A DNA stretch of 64,000 bases from Modicisalibacter ilicicola DSM 19980 (GTDB taxonomy: Bacteria; Pseudomonadota; Gammaproteobacteria; Pseudomonadales; Halomonadaceae): the NCBI RefSeq assembly GCF_900128925.1, contig NZ_FQUJ01000004.1, forward strand, positions 186,001 through 250,000, given 5' to 3'. This document shows, in pieces, positions 51,916 through 59,224 of the stretch (position 1 is its first letter; every line of letters starts with the position of its first letter). The notes beneath the pieces are model-generated. The model did no database searches and was not told the origin of the DNA. It saw nothing but the letters and a program-made list of their open reading frames with translations. Both the position numbers and the translations under genes were made by a program.

Positions 51916-52632
51916 ATGACGACGTTCTTCGTCACCGGCACCAATACCGATGTCGGCAAGACCCTGGTCAGCTGCGCCCTGCTGGCGCGGGCGCGCGCCC
52001 GAGGCTTCACCACCCTGGGGCTCAAGCCAGTGGCCTCGGGCAGCGAGGTGACGTCGCAAGGGTTGCGCAACGCCGACGCACTGGCGCTGCAGGCGCATTG
52101 CAGCCCCCGCGCTTCCTACGCCGAGATCAATCCCTACAGGTTTGTACCCGCCATTGCGCCGCATCTGGCCGCCCGCCAGGCCGGTTGCGAACTGACGCTG
52201 GAGGCACTTGCCACTTGCCTTGCTCCGACCCTGGCAGAACCGTATGAGCTGGTGCTGGTGGAGGGGGCCGGTGGCTGGCGCGTGCCGCTGAACGATAGCG
52301 AGGATCTGGCCGGCCTGGCGGTACGCTTGGAGCTCCCGGTGATCCTGGTGGTGGGGCTCGAGTTGGGTTGCCTGAACCAGGCGCGACTCACCGCCGAGGC
52401 GATCCGGAGCGACGGGCTCCGGCTGGCGGGCTGGGTCGGCAGTCTGCTCGACCCCGGTTTCGCTGTGGACGAGATCGCTTATCGCGACAACCTGGCCACC
52501 CTCGAACATCATCTGCCCGGGCCTTGCCTGGGCATCTTGCCACGCCTAGAGGCCGAATCACCCGAGGCCCTGGCGCATGTCGCTGCGACCTATCTCAGAT
52601 TGTCCTGTCTATCCATCGAGGCACCTTCATGA
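51916..52632 (+). CDS. bioD: Dethiobiotin synthetase
   Basis: A 238-residue ATP-dependent carboxylase that closes the ureido ring of biotin. The P-loop is in FFVTGTNTDVGKTLVSCAL near residues 7-18; KPVASGSE and the acidic VLVEGAGGWRVPL block are typical. The ATG lies 3 bases after the bioC stop, with an unusually poor ribosome binding site, so coupled translation is likely. It overlaps bioA by 4 bases. Confidence 0.96.
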   Translation: MTTFFVTGTNTDVGKTLVSCALLARARARGFTTLGLKPVASGSEVTSQGLRNADALALQAHCSPRASYAEINPYRFVPAIAPHLAARQAGCELTLEALATCLAPTLAEPYELVLVEGAGGWRVPLNDSEDLAGLAVRLELPVILVVGLELGCLNQARLTAEAIRSDGLRLAGWVGSLLDPGFAVDEIAYRDNLATLEHHLPGPCLGILPRLEAESPEALAHVAATYLRLSCLSIEAPS

Positions 52633-53894
52633 ACTCGCCGGTCTGGCATCCCTACGCCCATCTCAAGACCCAGCAACGCATGCCCAAGGTCGTCGGTGGC
52701 CACGGGGCGCACTTCACCCTCGAAAACGGCGACACCTTGCTGGATGCCACCTGTTCCTGGTGGTGCATGATCCACGGTTACCGGCACCCACGCCTGGTGG
52801 AAGCGATCCGCGATCAGGCCGAGCGGCTCTGTCATGTGATGCTGGGTGGCCTGAGCCATGATCCTGCCGAGCAATTGGCTCTGGAACTGGTGCGGATCTC
52901 TCCCCCGGGGCTCGAGCATGTGTTCTTTTCCGACAGCGGCTCGGTGGGCATGGAAGTCGCCATGAAGATGGCGGTGCAGTACCACCATTTGCTGGGGAAA
53001 CCCGAGAAGCATCGCCTGCTGTCGTTGATGAAGGCCTATCACGGCGACACCCTGGGCTGCATGGCGGTTTGCGATCCCGAGGAAGGCATGCATGCCCTGT
53101 TCGCCGATGCGCTGCCCCGTCATCATTTCGCCCCCGCGCCGCGGGCCGGATTCGAGGCCAGCCAGGAGGAGGTACAAGCCGATCTCGACGCCTTGCGCCG
53201 GGTGCTGGAACGCCATCATCGGGAGATTGCGGCACTGTTGATGGAGCCGCTGCTGCAGGCTGCCGGCGGGCTCAACATGACCTCGCCCCACTATCTGCGT
53301 GGCGCCCGGGCATTGTGCGATGAATTCGACGTGCTGCTGATCTTCGATGAGGTGGCTACCGGCTTCGGTCGCACCGGACGGATGTTTGCCGCGGAGCATG
53401 CCGGTGTGACGCCGGATATCCTGGTGCTCTCCAAGGGGTTGACCGGCGGCTACCTGGGGCATGCCGCCACCCTGGCCACGAGTCGCGTTCACGATGCCTT
53501 CGTCGGTGACAGTGCCTTGCACGCCTTCATGCACGGGCCAACCTTCATGGGCAATCCACTGGCCTGCCGGGTGGCACTGGAGAGCCTGGCGGTATTCGAG
53601 GAAGAGGACTATCTCGCCAGAATCGACCTGCTCAATCGCGTGTTGCGCCAGGAGCTGCTCTTGGACACCGGGCTGCGCGATCACCCCGAGGTGGCCGATG
53701 TGCGGGTCCTGGGTGCCACTGCAGTGGTCGAGGTGAAGGGGGGTGCCGCACTGCATGGCGTGGCGGACTTTGCCCGGCGGCATGGCGTCTGGCTGCGCCC
53801 CTTCGGGCGCTGGCTCTACACCATGCCGGCCTACATCACGAGAGAGGACGAAGTGCGCCGGATCACCGCCGTGATGAAAGACTGGTTTCGCTAG
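52629..53894 (+). CDS. bioA: Adenosylmethionine-8-amino-7-oxononanoate aminotransferase
   Basis: A 421-residue class III aminotransferase that uses S-adenosylmethionine as amino donor to make diaminopelargonate. Blocks are VWHPYAHLKTQQRMPKVVGGHG, CSWWCMIHGYRHPRLVEAI, FSDSGSVGMEVAMKMAVQYH, LLIFDEVATGFGRTGRMFAAEH and the PLP Lys in LVLSKGLTGGYLGH. It overlaps bioD by 4 bases. In many gammaproteobacteria bioA is divergent from bioB; here it is the last gene of one six-gene unit. Its 3' end overlaps the convergent tetR gene by 4 bases. Confidence 0.97.
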   Translation: MNSPVWHPYAHLKTQQRMPKVVGGHGAHFTLENGDTLLDATCSWWCMIHGYRHPRLVEAIRDQAERLCHVMLGGLSHDPAEQLALELVRISPPGLEHVFFSDSGSVGMEVAMKMAVQYHHLLGKPEKHRLLSLMKAYHGDTLGCMAVCDPEEGMHALFADALPRHHFAPAPRAGFEASQEEVQADLDALRRVLERHHREIAALLMEPLLQAAGGLNMTSPHYLRGARALCDEFDVLLIFDEVATGFGRTGRMFAAEHAGVTPDILVLSKGLTGGYLGHAATLATSRVHDAFVGDSALHAFMHGPTFMGNPLACRVALESLAVFEEEDYLARIDLLNRVLRQELLLDTGLRDHPEVADVRVLGATAVVEVKGGAALHGVADFARRHGVWLRPFGRWLYTMPAYITREDEVRRITAVMKDWFR

Positions 53895-54481
53895 GCCACG
53901 GCAAGACGCTCGACATCGTCGGCCATGTCGTCGGCCAAGGCGTGCAGGGTAGCTCGGTCTATCTTTCGCTCGGCATAGGCGCGTAACCCCATCACCTGGG
54001 CCTGAAAGCGACGGCCGAGGCGCTCGGGGTCCTGTTCGGGAGCCAGTTCGCCGGCGTCTCGAGCCGCCTCGAAGGCATCGATGAATCGCGTCTCCATGCT
54101 GTCGAGTAGTTCCTGGGCGAGGGCGGATTGTCCTCCCGGCCCCAGCTCCAGTAGCGTCTTCACCAGCATGCAGGCGTGGCACGGCCGCGGCGTGTCGCGC
54201 AGCCCCCCCAGCTGTCGCAGGTAATCGGCCAGGCCACCCAGGGGCGAGGGATTGGCTGCAAGCGTGCGTTCGAGCTCGACCAGGCCCTGGCGGCCGTAGC
54301 GCTGCAGCACCTCCTGAAAGAGCCGTTCCTTGCTGCCGAAGCTGGCATAGATGCTGCCAGGACGCATGTCGAGGGTATCTTCCAGATCCTTGAGCGAGGT
54401 CGCCTTGAAGCCCTTGCGCCAGAACAGCGCGAGAGCCTTGTCGAGGGTTTCCTGGCGATTGTGCAGGGTGTGGCGCGGCAT
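53891..54481 (-). CDS. TetR family transcriptional repressor
   Basis: A 196-residue TetR regulator. The helix-turn-helix region reads ETLDKALALFWRKGFKATSLKDLEDTL and then RPGSIYASFGSKERLFQEVLQRY (residues about 11-60), a subgroup that often controls redox or electrophile-response genes. The ligand domain has Cys residues in RPCHACMLVKTLLE, which could sense electrophiles or thiols. ATG 54481 (MPRHTLHNRQETLDKAL) follows AGGA; the much longer open frame upstream runs through the promoter and is not real. Divergent from the AhpD-like gene and surrounded by matching palindromes. Confidence 0.92.
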   Translation of the reverse strand: MPRHTLHNRQETLDKALALFWRKGFKATSLKDLEDTLDMRPGSIYASFGSKERLFQEVLQRYGRQGLVELERTLAANPSPLGGLADYLRQLGGLRDTPRPCHACMLVKTLLELGPGGQSALAQELLDSMETRFIDAFEAARDAGELAPEQDPERLGRRFQAQVMGLRAYAERKIDRATLHALADDMADDVERLAVA

Positions 54482-54529
54482 GGAGGAATCCTGCTTGCGT
54501 GATGCCCGTCGGAGCATCGTTCGCATGGT

Positions 54530-54547
54530 TTTGAGTGGGTGCTCAAA
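54530..54547. promoter_or_regulatory. TetR operator site 1
   Basis: TTTGAG and CTCAAA form a perfect 6-bp inverted repeat across TGGGTG, 49 bases upstream of tetR. It shares the TTGAG/CTCAA arms with two further sites in the same intergenic region, suggesting autoregulation. Confidence 0.7.
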
Positions 54548-54554
54548 TCTTATC

Positions 54555-54570
54555 TTGAACGATTGCTCAA
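54555..54570. promoter_or_regulatory. TetR operator site 2
   Basis: TTGAAC-GATT-GCTCAA is an inverted repeat with one mismatch, 8 bases from site 1 and of the same type. Confidence 0.65.
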
Positions 54571-54587
54571 ATCCAGTTACGGTGGAA

Positions 54588-54645
54588 TTGACATTTTTAA
54601 AGGGAATCATGCGATATATTTTGAGCAATTGCTCAAAATATATCG
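54588..54645 (+). promoter_or_regulatory. Promoter with 34-bp perfect palindrome, TetR operator site 3
   Basis: TTGACA at 54588-54593 is a perfect -35 hexamer. The AT-rich stretch that must contain the -10 element lies inside a perfect 34-bp palindrome at 54612-54645, centred between 54628 and 54629, with inner core TTGAGCAATTGCTCAA. Binding of a TetR dimer here would cover the -10 and start region and shut off the AhpD-like gene 46 bases downstream. Confidence 0.85.
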
Positions 54646-54691
54646 TCGCCAAAGACATTCGACCCTTGTGGATTCCCCAGGAGGTATCAGC

Positions 54692-55246
54692 ATGACCGAT
54701 TTCACGCTGCACGATAAGAACAACGCTCCCGAGCAAAGCCAGGAACTGCTGGATGGCTCGATCGCTGTCTTCGGCATGATCCCCAACCTGCATGCGCTGA
54801 TGGCCGAAGCCCCGGGCCTGCTCCAGGGTTACCAGCAGCTTCACCAGCTGTTCACGGAAACCAGCTTCGATGCCACCGAGCAGACCGTGGTGTGGCAGAC
54901 GATAAACGTCGAGCATGCCTGCCACTACTGCGTGCCGGCGCATACCGGCATCGCCAAGCAGATGAAGGTCGACGACGAGGTCACCGAGGCGCTGCGTAGC
55001 GAAACCCCGCTGCCGAGCGAGAAGCTCGAGGCCCTGCGTGATTTCACCTTGGCGATGGTGCGCGAGCGTGGCGAGGTCGATGACGCCACGGTCAAGCGCT
55101 TCCTGGACGCCGGTTATACTCAGCGCCAGGTGCTGGAAGTCGTGCTCGGGCTGGCCCAGAAGGTGATGAGCAACTACACCAACCATCTGGCCCGGACGCC
55201 GATCGACGAGCCTTTCAAGCGCTTCGAGTGGCATAAGCAAGGCTGA
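54692..55246 (+). CDS. Carboxymuconolactone decarboxylase / AhpD-like protein
   Basis: A 184-residue protein of the AhpD-like superfamily. The redox motif is Cys77-His-Tyr-Cys80 in NVEHACHYCVPAHTG with Glu74 and His84 nearby, the arrangement used in proton relay by AhpD peroxidases. A C-terminal helical segment (RQVLEVVLGLAQKVMSNYTNHLA) is also typical. It probably reduces organic or hydrogen peroxide or acts as a thiol redox partner; true decarboxylase activity is unlikely with CxxC. GGAGG precedes ATG 54692. Tightly controlled by the divergent TetR protein according to the operators. Confidence 0.88.
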   Translation: MTDFTLHDKNNAPEQSQELLDGSIAVFGMIPNLHALMAEAPGLLQGYQQLHQLFTETSFDATEQTVVWQTINVEHACHYCVPAHTGIAKQMKVDDEVTEALRSETPLPSEKLEALRDFTLAMVRERGEVDDATVKRFLDAGYTQRQVLEVVLGLAQKVMSNYTNHLARTPIDEPFKRFEWHKQG

Positions 55247-55289
55247 AAGCACTTCACCGACTCCTGATTGAAAGCTTCCCTGTGTTTCA

Positions 55290-55316
55290 GGCGGACCCTC
55301 GTGGGGCCGCCTTTTT
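55290..55316 (+). terminator. Intrinsic terminator after the AhpD-like gene
   Basis: GGCGGACCC and GGGGCCGCC pair (one mismatch) across TCGT and are followed by TTTTT. It lies 43 bases after the stop codon. Confidence 0.85.
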
Positions 55317-55416
55317 CGTACCCTGGCTCACGCCGCATGGACTCGACAAGATGCGCCGGTCGACCAATACTCAGTCGTGTTGCTCGACAAATCCGAATAA
55401 CAACAAGGAGATGCTC

Positions 55417-56448
55417 ATGTCCTTTTCCAGGTGCTTCTTGACCACGGTGCATGCAGCCTGTCTGCTCGGCGCTATCACGCTGGCGGGCACGGCCCAGGCA
55501 GCCACCGTGAACCTGAGTTACAACGGTGCGCCGGACCCGGAGAAGAACGCGGTGCATGTGTTCGCCTCCAATCTCAAGCAACTGGTGGAGGAGAAGACCG
55601 ACGGCGAGCTCGAGCTCAGGCTCTACCCCAACAGCCAGCTCGGCGAGGAGCAGGCGCGCATGGAGCAGACCATGAGCTCGCCGAACCTGAACATCGCCTC
55701 CTTCGCCGGAATATCGCCGGTGATGCCGGAAATCTTCGTCAGCGCCATTCCCTTCCTGTTCGAGGATTTCGAGGCCGCACGCACCTTCTTCGACGAGGGC
55801 GACTACTGGAAGGCATTCGACGAGACGCTGCGCGAGCGCACCGGCATCGAGATGCTGGCGGTGGTCGAGGAGGGTGGTTTCCTGGCCTTCACCAACGACA
55901 AGAAGCCCATTCGCGCCCCGGCGGATTTCGAAGGGCTGCGCTTTCGCGCCATGGACCCCAGCCAGGTGGCGCTCTACGAGGCCTTCGGTGCCTCGGGCAC
56001 GCCGATCCCCTGGACCGAGGTGTACATGGCCCTGCGCACCGGCGTGGCCGACGGCCAGATGAACCCGCCGATGTACATCATCCTGGGCAGCCTCTACGAG
56101 GTGCAGGACTACCTGACCCTGGCCAACATCCAGTACTCGGACCAGTTCCTGGTGGGCAACGGCGCGATGATCGACGGCTGGGACGAACAGACGCGCCAGG
56201 CCTTCCTGGCGGCGGTCGACGAGGCCAATGCCATGGCCCGGGAGCACAACGAGGACAAGGTGGAGGAGCGCATCGCCTATCTCGAGGAGCAGGGCATGCA
56301 GGTCATTCGCCCCTCCCAGGAGAACCTGAACGCCTTCCGCGAGCAGGGGCAGCCGGCCTACCTGGAGTGGCTGAAGGAGCAGGACATCGAGCAGCGCTGG
56401 ATCGACATGGCGCTTGAGGACGCCGGCATGACCCAGCTGGCCCAGTGA
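55417..56448 (+). CDS. dctP: TRAP transporter substrate-binding protein (DctP family)
   Basis: A 343-residue periplasmic binding protein with a signal peptide (FLTTVHAACLLGAITLAGTAQA). DctP features are NLKQLVEEKTDGELELRLYPNSQLG, the ligand-carboxylate Arg region in FEGLRFRAMDPSQVALYEAFG, and YMALRTGVADGQMNPP. ATG 55417 has AAGGAG 6 bases upstream; an in-frame ATG at 55411 overlaps that site. The conserved Arg suggests a ligand with a carboxylate. First gene of dctPQM plus a dipeptidase gene. Confidence 0.95.
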   Translation: MSFSRCFLTTVHAACLLGAITLAGTAQAATVNLSYNGAPDPEKNAVHVFASNLKQLVEEKTDGELELRLYPNSQLGEEQARMEQTMSSPNLNIASFAGISPVMPEIFVSAIPFLFEDFEAARTFFDEGDYWKAFDETLRERTGIEMLAVVEEGGFLAFTNDKKPIRAPADFEGLRFRAMDPSQVALYEAFGASGTPIPWTEVYMALRTGVADGQMNPPMYIILGSLYEVQDYLTLANIQYSDQFLVGNGAMIDGWDEQTRQAFLAAVDEANAMAREHNEDKVEERIAYLEEQGMQVIRPSQENLNAFREQGQPAYLEWLKEQDIEQRWIDMALEDAGMTQLAQ

Positions 56449-56472
56449 CAGGCCAGGTGCGTTAGTCACGTT

Positions 56473-56976
56473 ATGCCGAGTTCATGGTTCTCATTGCGTG
56501 AGCGGGTGCTGGCGGTGAGTCGGCGCGTGTCGCTGACGATCGCCAGCCTGCTGCTGCTGATCAATCTGGGGATCATTCTCTACGCGGTCTTCCTGCGCTA
56601 CCTGGCCGGCGGCGCCCCCATCTGGACGGACGAGCTGGCGCGCTTTCTGATCATCGCCGGCGTGATGCTGGCCGCCGGCGCGGTATGGGTGGAGGGCGGT
56701 CACATGCGGGTGGCGCTGATCGAACGACTCTTGCCGACGTCGTTGTGCCGCCTGCTCAATCTCTACCAGTGGCTGCTGACCCTGGGGCTGGCCATCGGCG
56801 GTGCCCTGTTCAGCTACCGCTATGCCCAGTCGGTGGCCATGTTCACCAGCTCGGGGCTGGGCATCAGCCGCACCATACCGATGATGTCGATGCCCATCGG
56901 CTTCGCCCTGCTGGCCTGGCACGCCCTGTGGTACGGGCCGGCGCCGCTCAAGACGCTGGCGGAGTCGGACCCATGA
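56473..56976 (+). CDS. dctQ: TRAP transporter small permease (DctQ family)
   Basis: A 167-residue inner-membrane protein with four hydrophobic segments (LTIASLLLLINLGIILYAVFL, FLIIAGVMLAAGAVWVEGG, LYQWLLTLGLAIGGALF, IGFALLAWHALWYG). The WTDELARFLIIAG and GGHMRVALIERLLP blocks are DctQ signatures. It forms the small subunit that stabilises the large permease. The stop overlaps dctM by 4 bases. Confidence 0.93.
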   Translation: MPSSWFSLRERVLAVSRRVSLTIASLLLLINLGIILYAVFLRYLAGGAPIWTDELARFLIIAGVMLAAGAVWVEGGHMRVALIERLLPTSLCRLLNLYQWLLTLGLAIGGALFSYRYAQSVAMFTSSGLGISRTIPMMSMPIGFALLAWHALWYGPAPLKTLAESDP

Positions 56977-58250
56977 CCCTCACCATGCTGGCGGTCTTCC
57001 TGGCGCACGTGCTGCTCGGCCTGCCGCTGTTCCTGGCCCTGCTGACCACGGCGGTGGTGGGCTTCCTGTTCGTCGACCCGACGATGCTGGCGCGCATGAT
57101 GCCGCAGCAGTTCTTCGGCGGCATCAACGTCTTCTCGCTGATGGCGATCCCGCTGTTCATCCTGGCCGGCAACCTGATGAACGCGAGCGGCCTGACCGAG
57201 CGCCTGATGGGCCTGGCACGCCTGCTGGTCGGTCATCTGCGCGGCGGCATGGGGCATGTCAACGTGGTGTCGAGCGTGTTCTTCGCCGGGGTCAACGGCT
57301 CCGCCGTGGCGGATACCTCGGCGCTGGGCGCCTTGCTGGTACCGTCCATGCGCAAGGAGGGCTACTCCACCGCCTTCGCCGCCGGGCTGACCGCCGGCAG
57401 TTCGCTGATCGGGCCGATCATCCCGCCCAGCATCTTCATGATCCTGTACGCGTCGCTGACCAACACCTCCGTGGGGGACCTGTTCCTGGCCGGAGTGATT
57501 CCCGGGCTGGTGCTGGGGGTGGCCTTCATGGCGATGAATGCCTTCTACGCCTGGCGCAAGGGCCTGGCCACCCGCGGTGGCTGGCCGGGTGCCGCCGAGC
57601 TGGGCCGGGCGGCGCTGGGGGCCCTGCCGGCCTTGATCGCCCCGTTCATCATCGTCGCCGGTATCGTGCTGGGCTTCGTCACCCCCACGGAATCCGGTGC
57701 GCTCACGGCGCTCTACGTGGCCCTGTGCGGCGTGGCCCTGGGCAACCTGCGCCCTGCCGACTTCTGGGCAGCGATCGTCGAGACGACGCGCCTCACCTCG
57801 GCGATCTTCCTGATCATGGCGGCCTCGGCGACGATCAGCTGGCTGCTCTCCTATGCCCAGGTGCCCACCCAGTTCGTTTCGCTGCTGGCGCCCTACACCG
57901 ACCAGCCGATCCTCGTGCTGCTGATGCTCAGCGGCATCACCTTCGTCACCGGCATGTTCATGGAAGAGGTCTCGGCACTGATGCTGCTGACGCCGATCTT
58001 CGCCCCGGTGGCGATGATGGCGGGTATCGATCCGGTGCACCTGGGGATCATCATTACCCTGAACATCACCATTGCCCTGATCACGCCCCCCATGGGCGCC
58101 TGCGTGTTCGTCGCGGCGGCGGTCAGCCGTCTCGAGATCACGGCACTGTTCCGGACCATCTGGCCCTTCGTGCTGACCGCGATGCTAGTGCTGCTGGTAT
58201 TGATCCTGTTCCCGTCCCTGACCCTTTGGCTGCCGAACCTGATTGGATGA
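56973..58250 (+). CDS. dctM: TRAP transporter large permease (DctM family)
   Basis: A 425-residue inner-membrane protein of about twelve segments, the channel part of the transporter. Hallmarks are FSLMAIPLFILAGNLMNASGL, FFAGVNGSAVADTSALGALLVPSM, SSLIGPIIPPSIFMILYASL, TPTESGALTALYV, and the C-terminal TPPMGACVFVAA and SLTLWLPNL. It differs from the permease at 1-1263, lacking that protein's long hydrophilic loop. A dipeptidase gene begins 4 bases after its stop. Confidence 0.95.
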   Translation: MTLTMLAVFLAHVLLGLPLFLALLTTAVVGFLFVDPTMLARMMPQQFFGGINVFSLMAIPLFILAGNLMNASGLTERLMGLARLLVGHLRGGMGHVNVVSSVFFAGVNGSAVADTSALGALLVPSMRKEGYSTAFAAGLTAGSSLIGPIIPPSIFMILYASLTNTSVGDLFLAGVIPGLVLGVAFMAMNAFYAWRKGLATRGGWPGAAELGRAALGALPALIAPFIIVAGIVLGFVTPTESGALTALYVALCGVALGNLRPADFWAAIVETTRLTSAIFLIMAASATISWLLSYAQVPTQFVSLLAPYTDQPILVLLMLSGITFVTGMFMEEVSALMLLTPIFAPVAMMAGIDPVHLGIIITLNITIALITPPMGACVFVAAAVSRLEITALFRTIWPFVLTAMLVLLVLILFPSLTLWLPNLIG

Positions 58251-58254
58251 CGCG

Positions 58255-59028
58255 ATGAGCGAGAATATGCCCACCCCCGATGTCGGCGCCATGGAATGGC
58301 CACCCATCCCTAGCCGGGACGAGCCGGCCTGGGCGACGCTGAGCGGTATCCCCATCCTGGCCGATGCCGCGCCGCTGGTGCCCGTGAGCCTGGCCCCCGA
58401 ACCGCTCAAGACGTTTCCCGTCTACGCCAGGCAGGGCATTCCCGGGGCGGTGGCCGAGTGCTATGTGCGCGAGGAAGTCTACCGACGCCTGCTCGCCGCG
58501 GCGCGTTCGCTGCCCGAGGGGCTGGGCCTGGTGGTGCTCGATGGCTGGCGCCCCTGGCGGGTGCAGCAGTACCTGTTCGAGACGCTCTACGAGGCGATCC
58601 GCGTTCATCATCCCGAGGCCGACGAGGCCGAGCTGGTCGCACGTACCCGCGAGTTCGTGGCCGTGCCCAGCACCGATCCCCAGGCCCCCAGCCCGCACCT
58701 GACCGGCGGCGCGGTAGACGTGACCCTGTGTGATGCCGATGGCCTGCTGCTCGACATGGGGTCGCTGTTCGACGAGGCCATTCCGGCGTCCCATAGCGAT
58801 CATCTCGAACGCCAGGATGATCTCGACGAGCGTCAGCGTCTGGCCCGGGACCGCCGCCGCCTGCTGCATCACGTCATGCAGGCCCAGGGGTTCACCAACC
58901 TGCCCAGCGAGTGGTGGCACTTCGACTTCGGCGACCAGCTCTGGGCCCTGTATGGCGGTCACGACCGGGCGCTGTACGGCCCGTCGGAGCCGGAGTCGAT
59001 CGAGAATCGCTGGCGGCGGCAGTTGTAA
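58255..59028 (+). CDS. ddpX: D-alanyl-D-alanine dipeptidase (VanX / DdpX family, peptidase M15D)
   Basis: A 257-residue zinc peptidase. The zinc motif SPHLTGGAVDVTL fits SxHxxGxAxD and EWWHFDFG fits ExxWH, the two VanX/DdpX signatures; WRPWRVQQYLFETLY is also typical. It has no signal peptide, so it acts in the cytoplasm on imported or internally made D-Ala-D-Ala or similar dipeptides. E. coli ddpX lies with a dipeptide ABC importer; here it follows a TRAP importer. ATG 58255 is preferred over ATG 58243, which overlaps dctM. A repeat element begins on the last base of its stop codon. Confidence 0.9.
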   Translation: MSENMPTPDVGAMEWPPIPSRDEPAWATLSGIPILADAAPLVPVSLAPEPLKTFPVYARQGIPGAVAECYVREEVYRRLLAAARSLPEGLGLVVLDGWRPWRVQQYLFETLYEAIRVHHPEADEAELVARTREFVAVPSTDPQAPSPHLTGGAVDVTLCDADGLLLDMGSLFDEAIPASHSDHLERQDDLDERQRLARDRRRLLHHVMQAQGFTNLPSEWWHFDFGDQLWALYGGHDRALYGPSEPESIENRWRRQL

Positions 59029-59168
59029 GAACCTGTTTATGATCTGCCGCGTGTCGGTCATACGTCGTTAAATTCGGTCTTAAAATACTCATTTACACCA
59101 GTAAACTCCGTTTTTTCGTCCGAATTTGCCTTGTCTGACGCTAACTCGCTAGATCGTAAACGGGTTCT
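59028..59168 (+). repeat. 141-bp imperfect palindromic repeat, copy 2
   Basis: The ends 59028-59045 and 59151-59168 are 18-bp inverted repeats with two mismatches. The element has the same length, orientation and position relative to a stop codon as the copy at 9411-9551, and matches it well in the middle. The arm sequences differ between copies but stay self-complementary, so the folded structure rather than the exact bases is conserved. Confidence 0.78.
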
Positions 59169-59190
59169 ACAAAGCCAATGCCAGCGACCG

Positions 59191-59224
59191 GTAAGAAGCC
59201 GCCTGAGGCCGACTGTCAGGCGGC
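59191..59224 (-). terminator. Terminator of the Aer-like receptor gene
   Basis: GCCGCCTGA and TCAGGCGGC (59198-59206 and 59216-59224) form a perfect 9-bp stem with a 9-base loop, read on the minus strand and followed by TTCTTACC. The stem includes the receptor's stop codon. Confidence 0.65.

Noticed and set aside
52590-54182. 530-codon open frame antisense to bioA and entering tetR
   Set aside because: Overlaps two well-supported genes and shows no known family features.
54482-55252. N-terminal extension of the tetR frame
   Set aside because: It would cross the divergent promoter and the AhpD-like gene; the helix-turn-helix begins properly at 54481.
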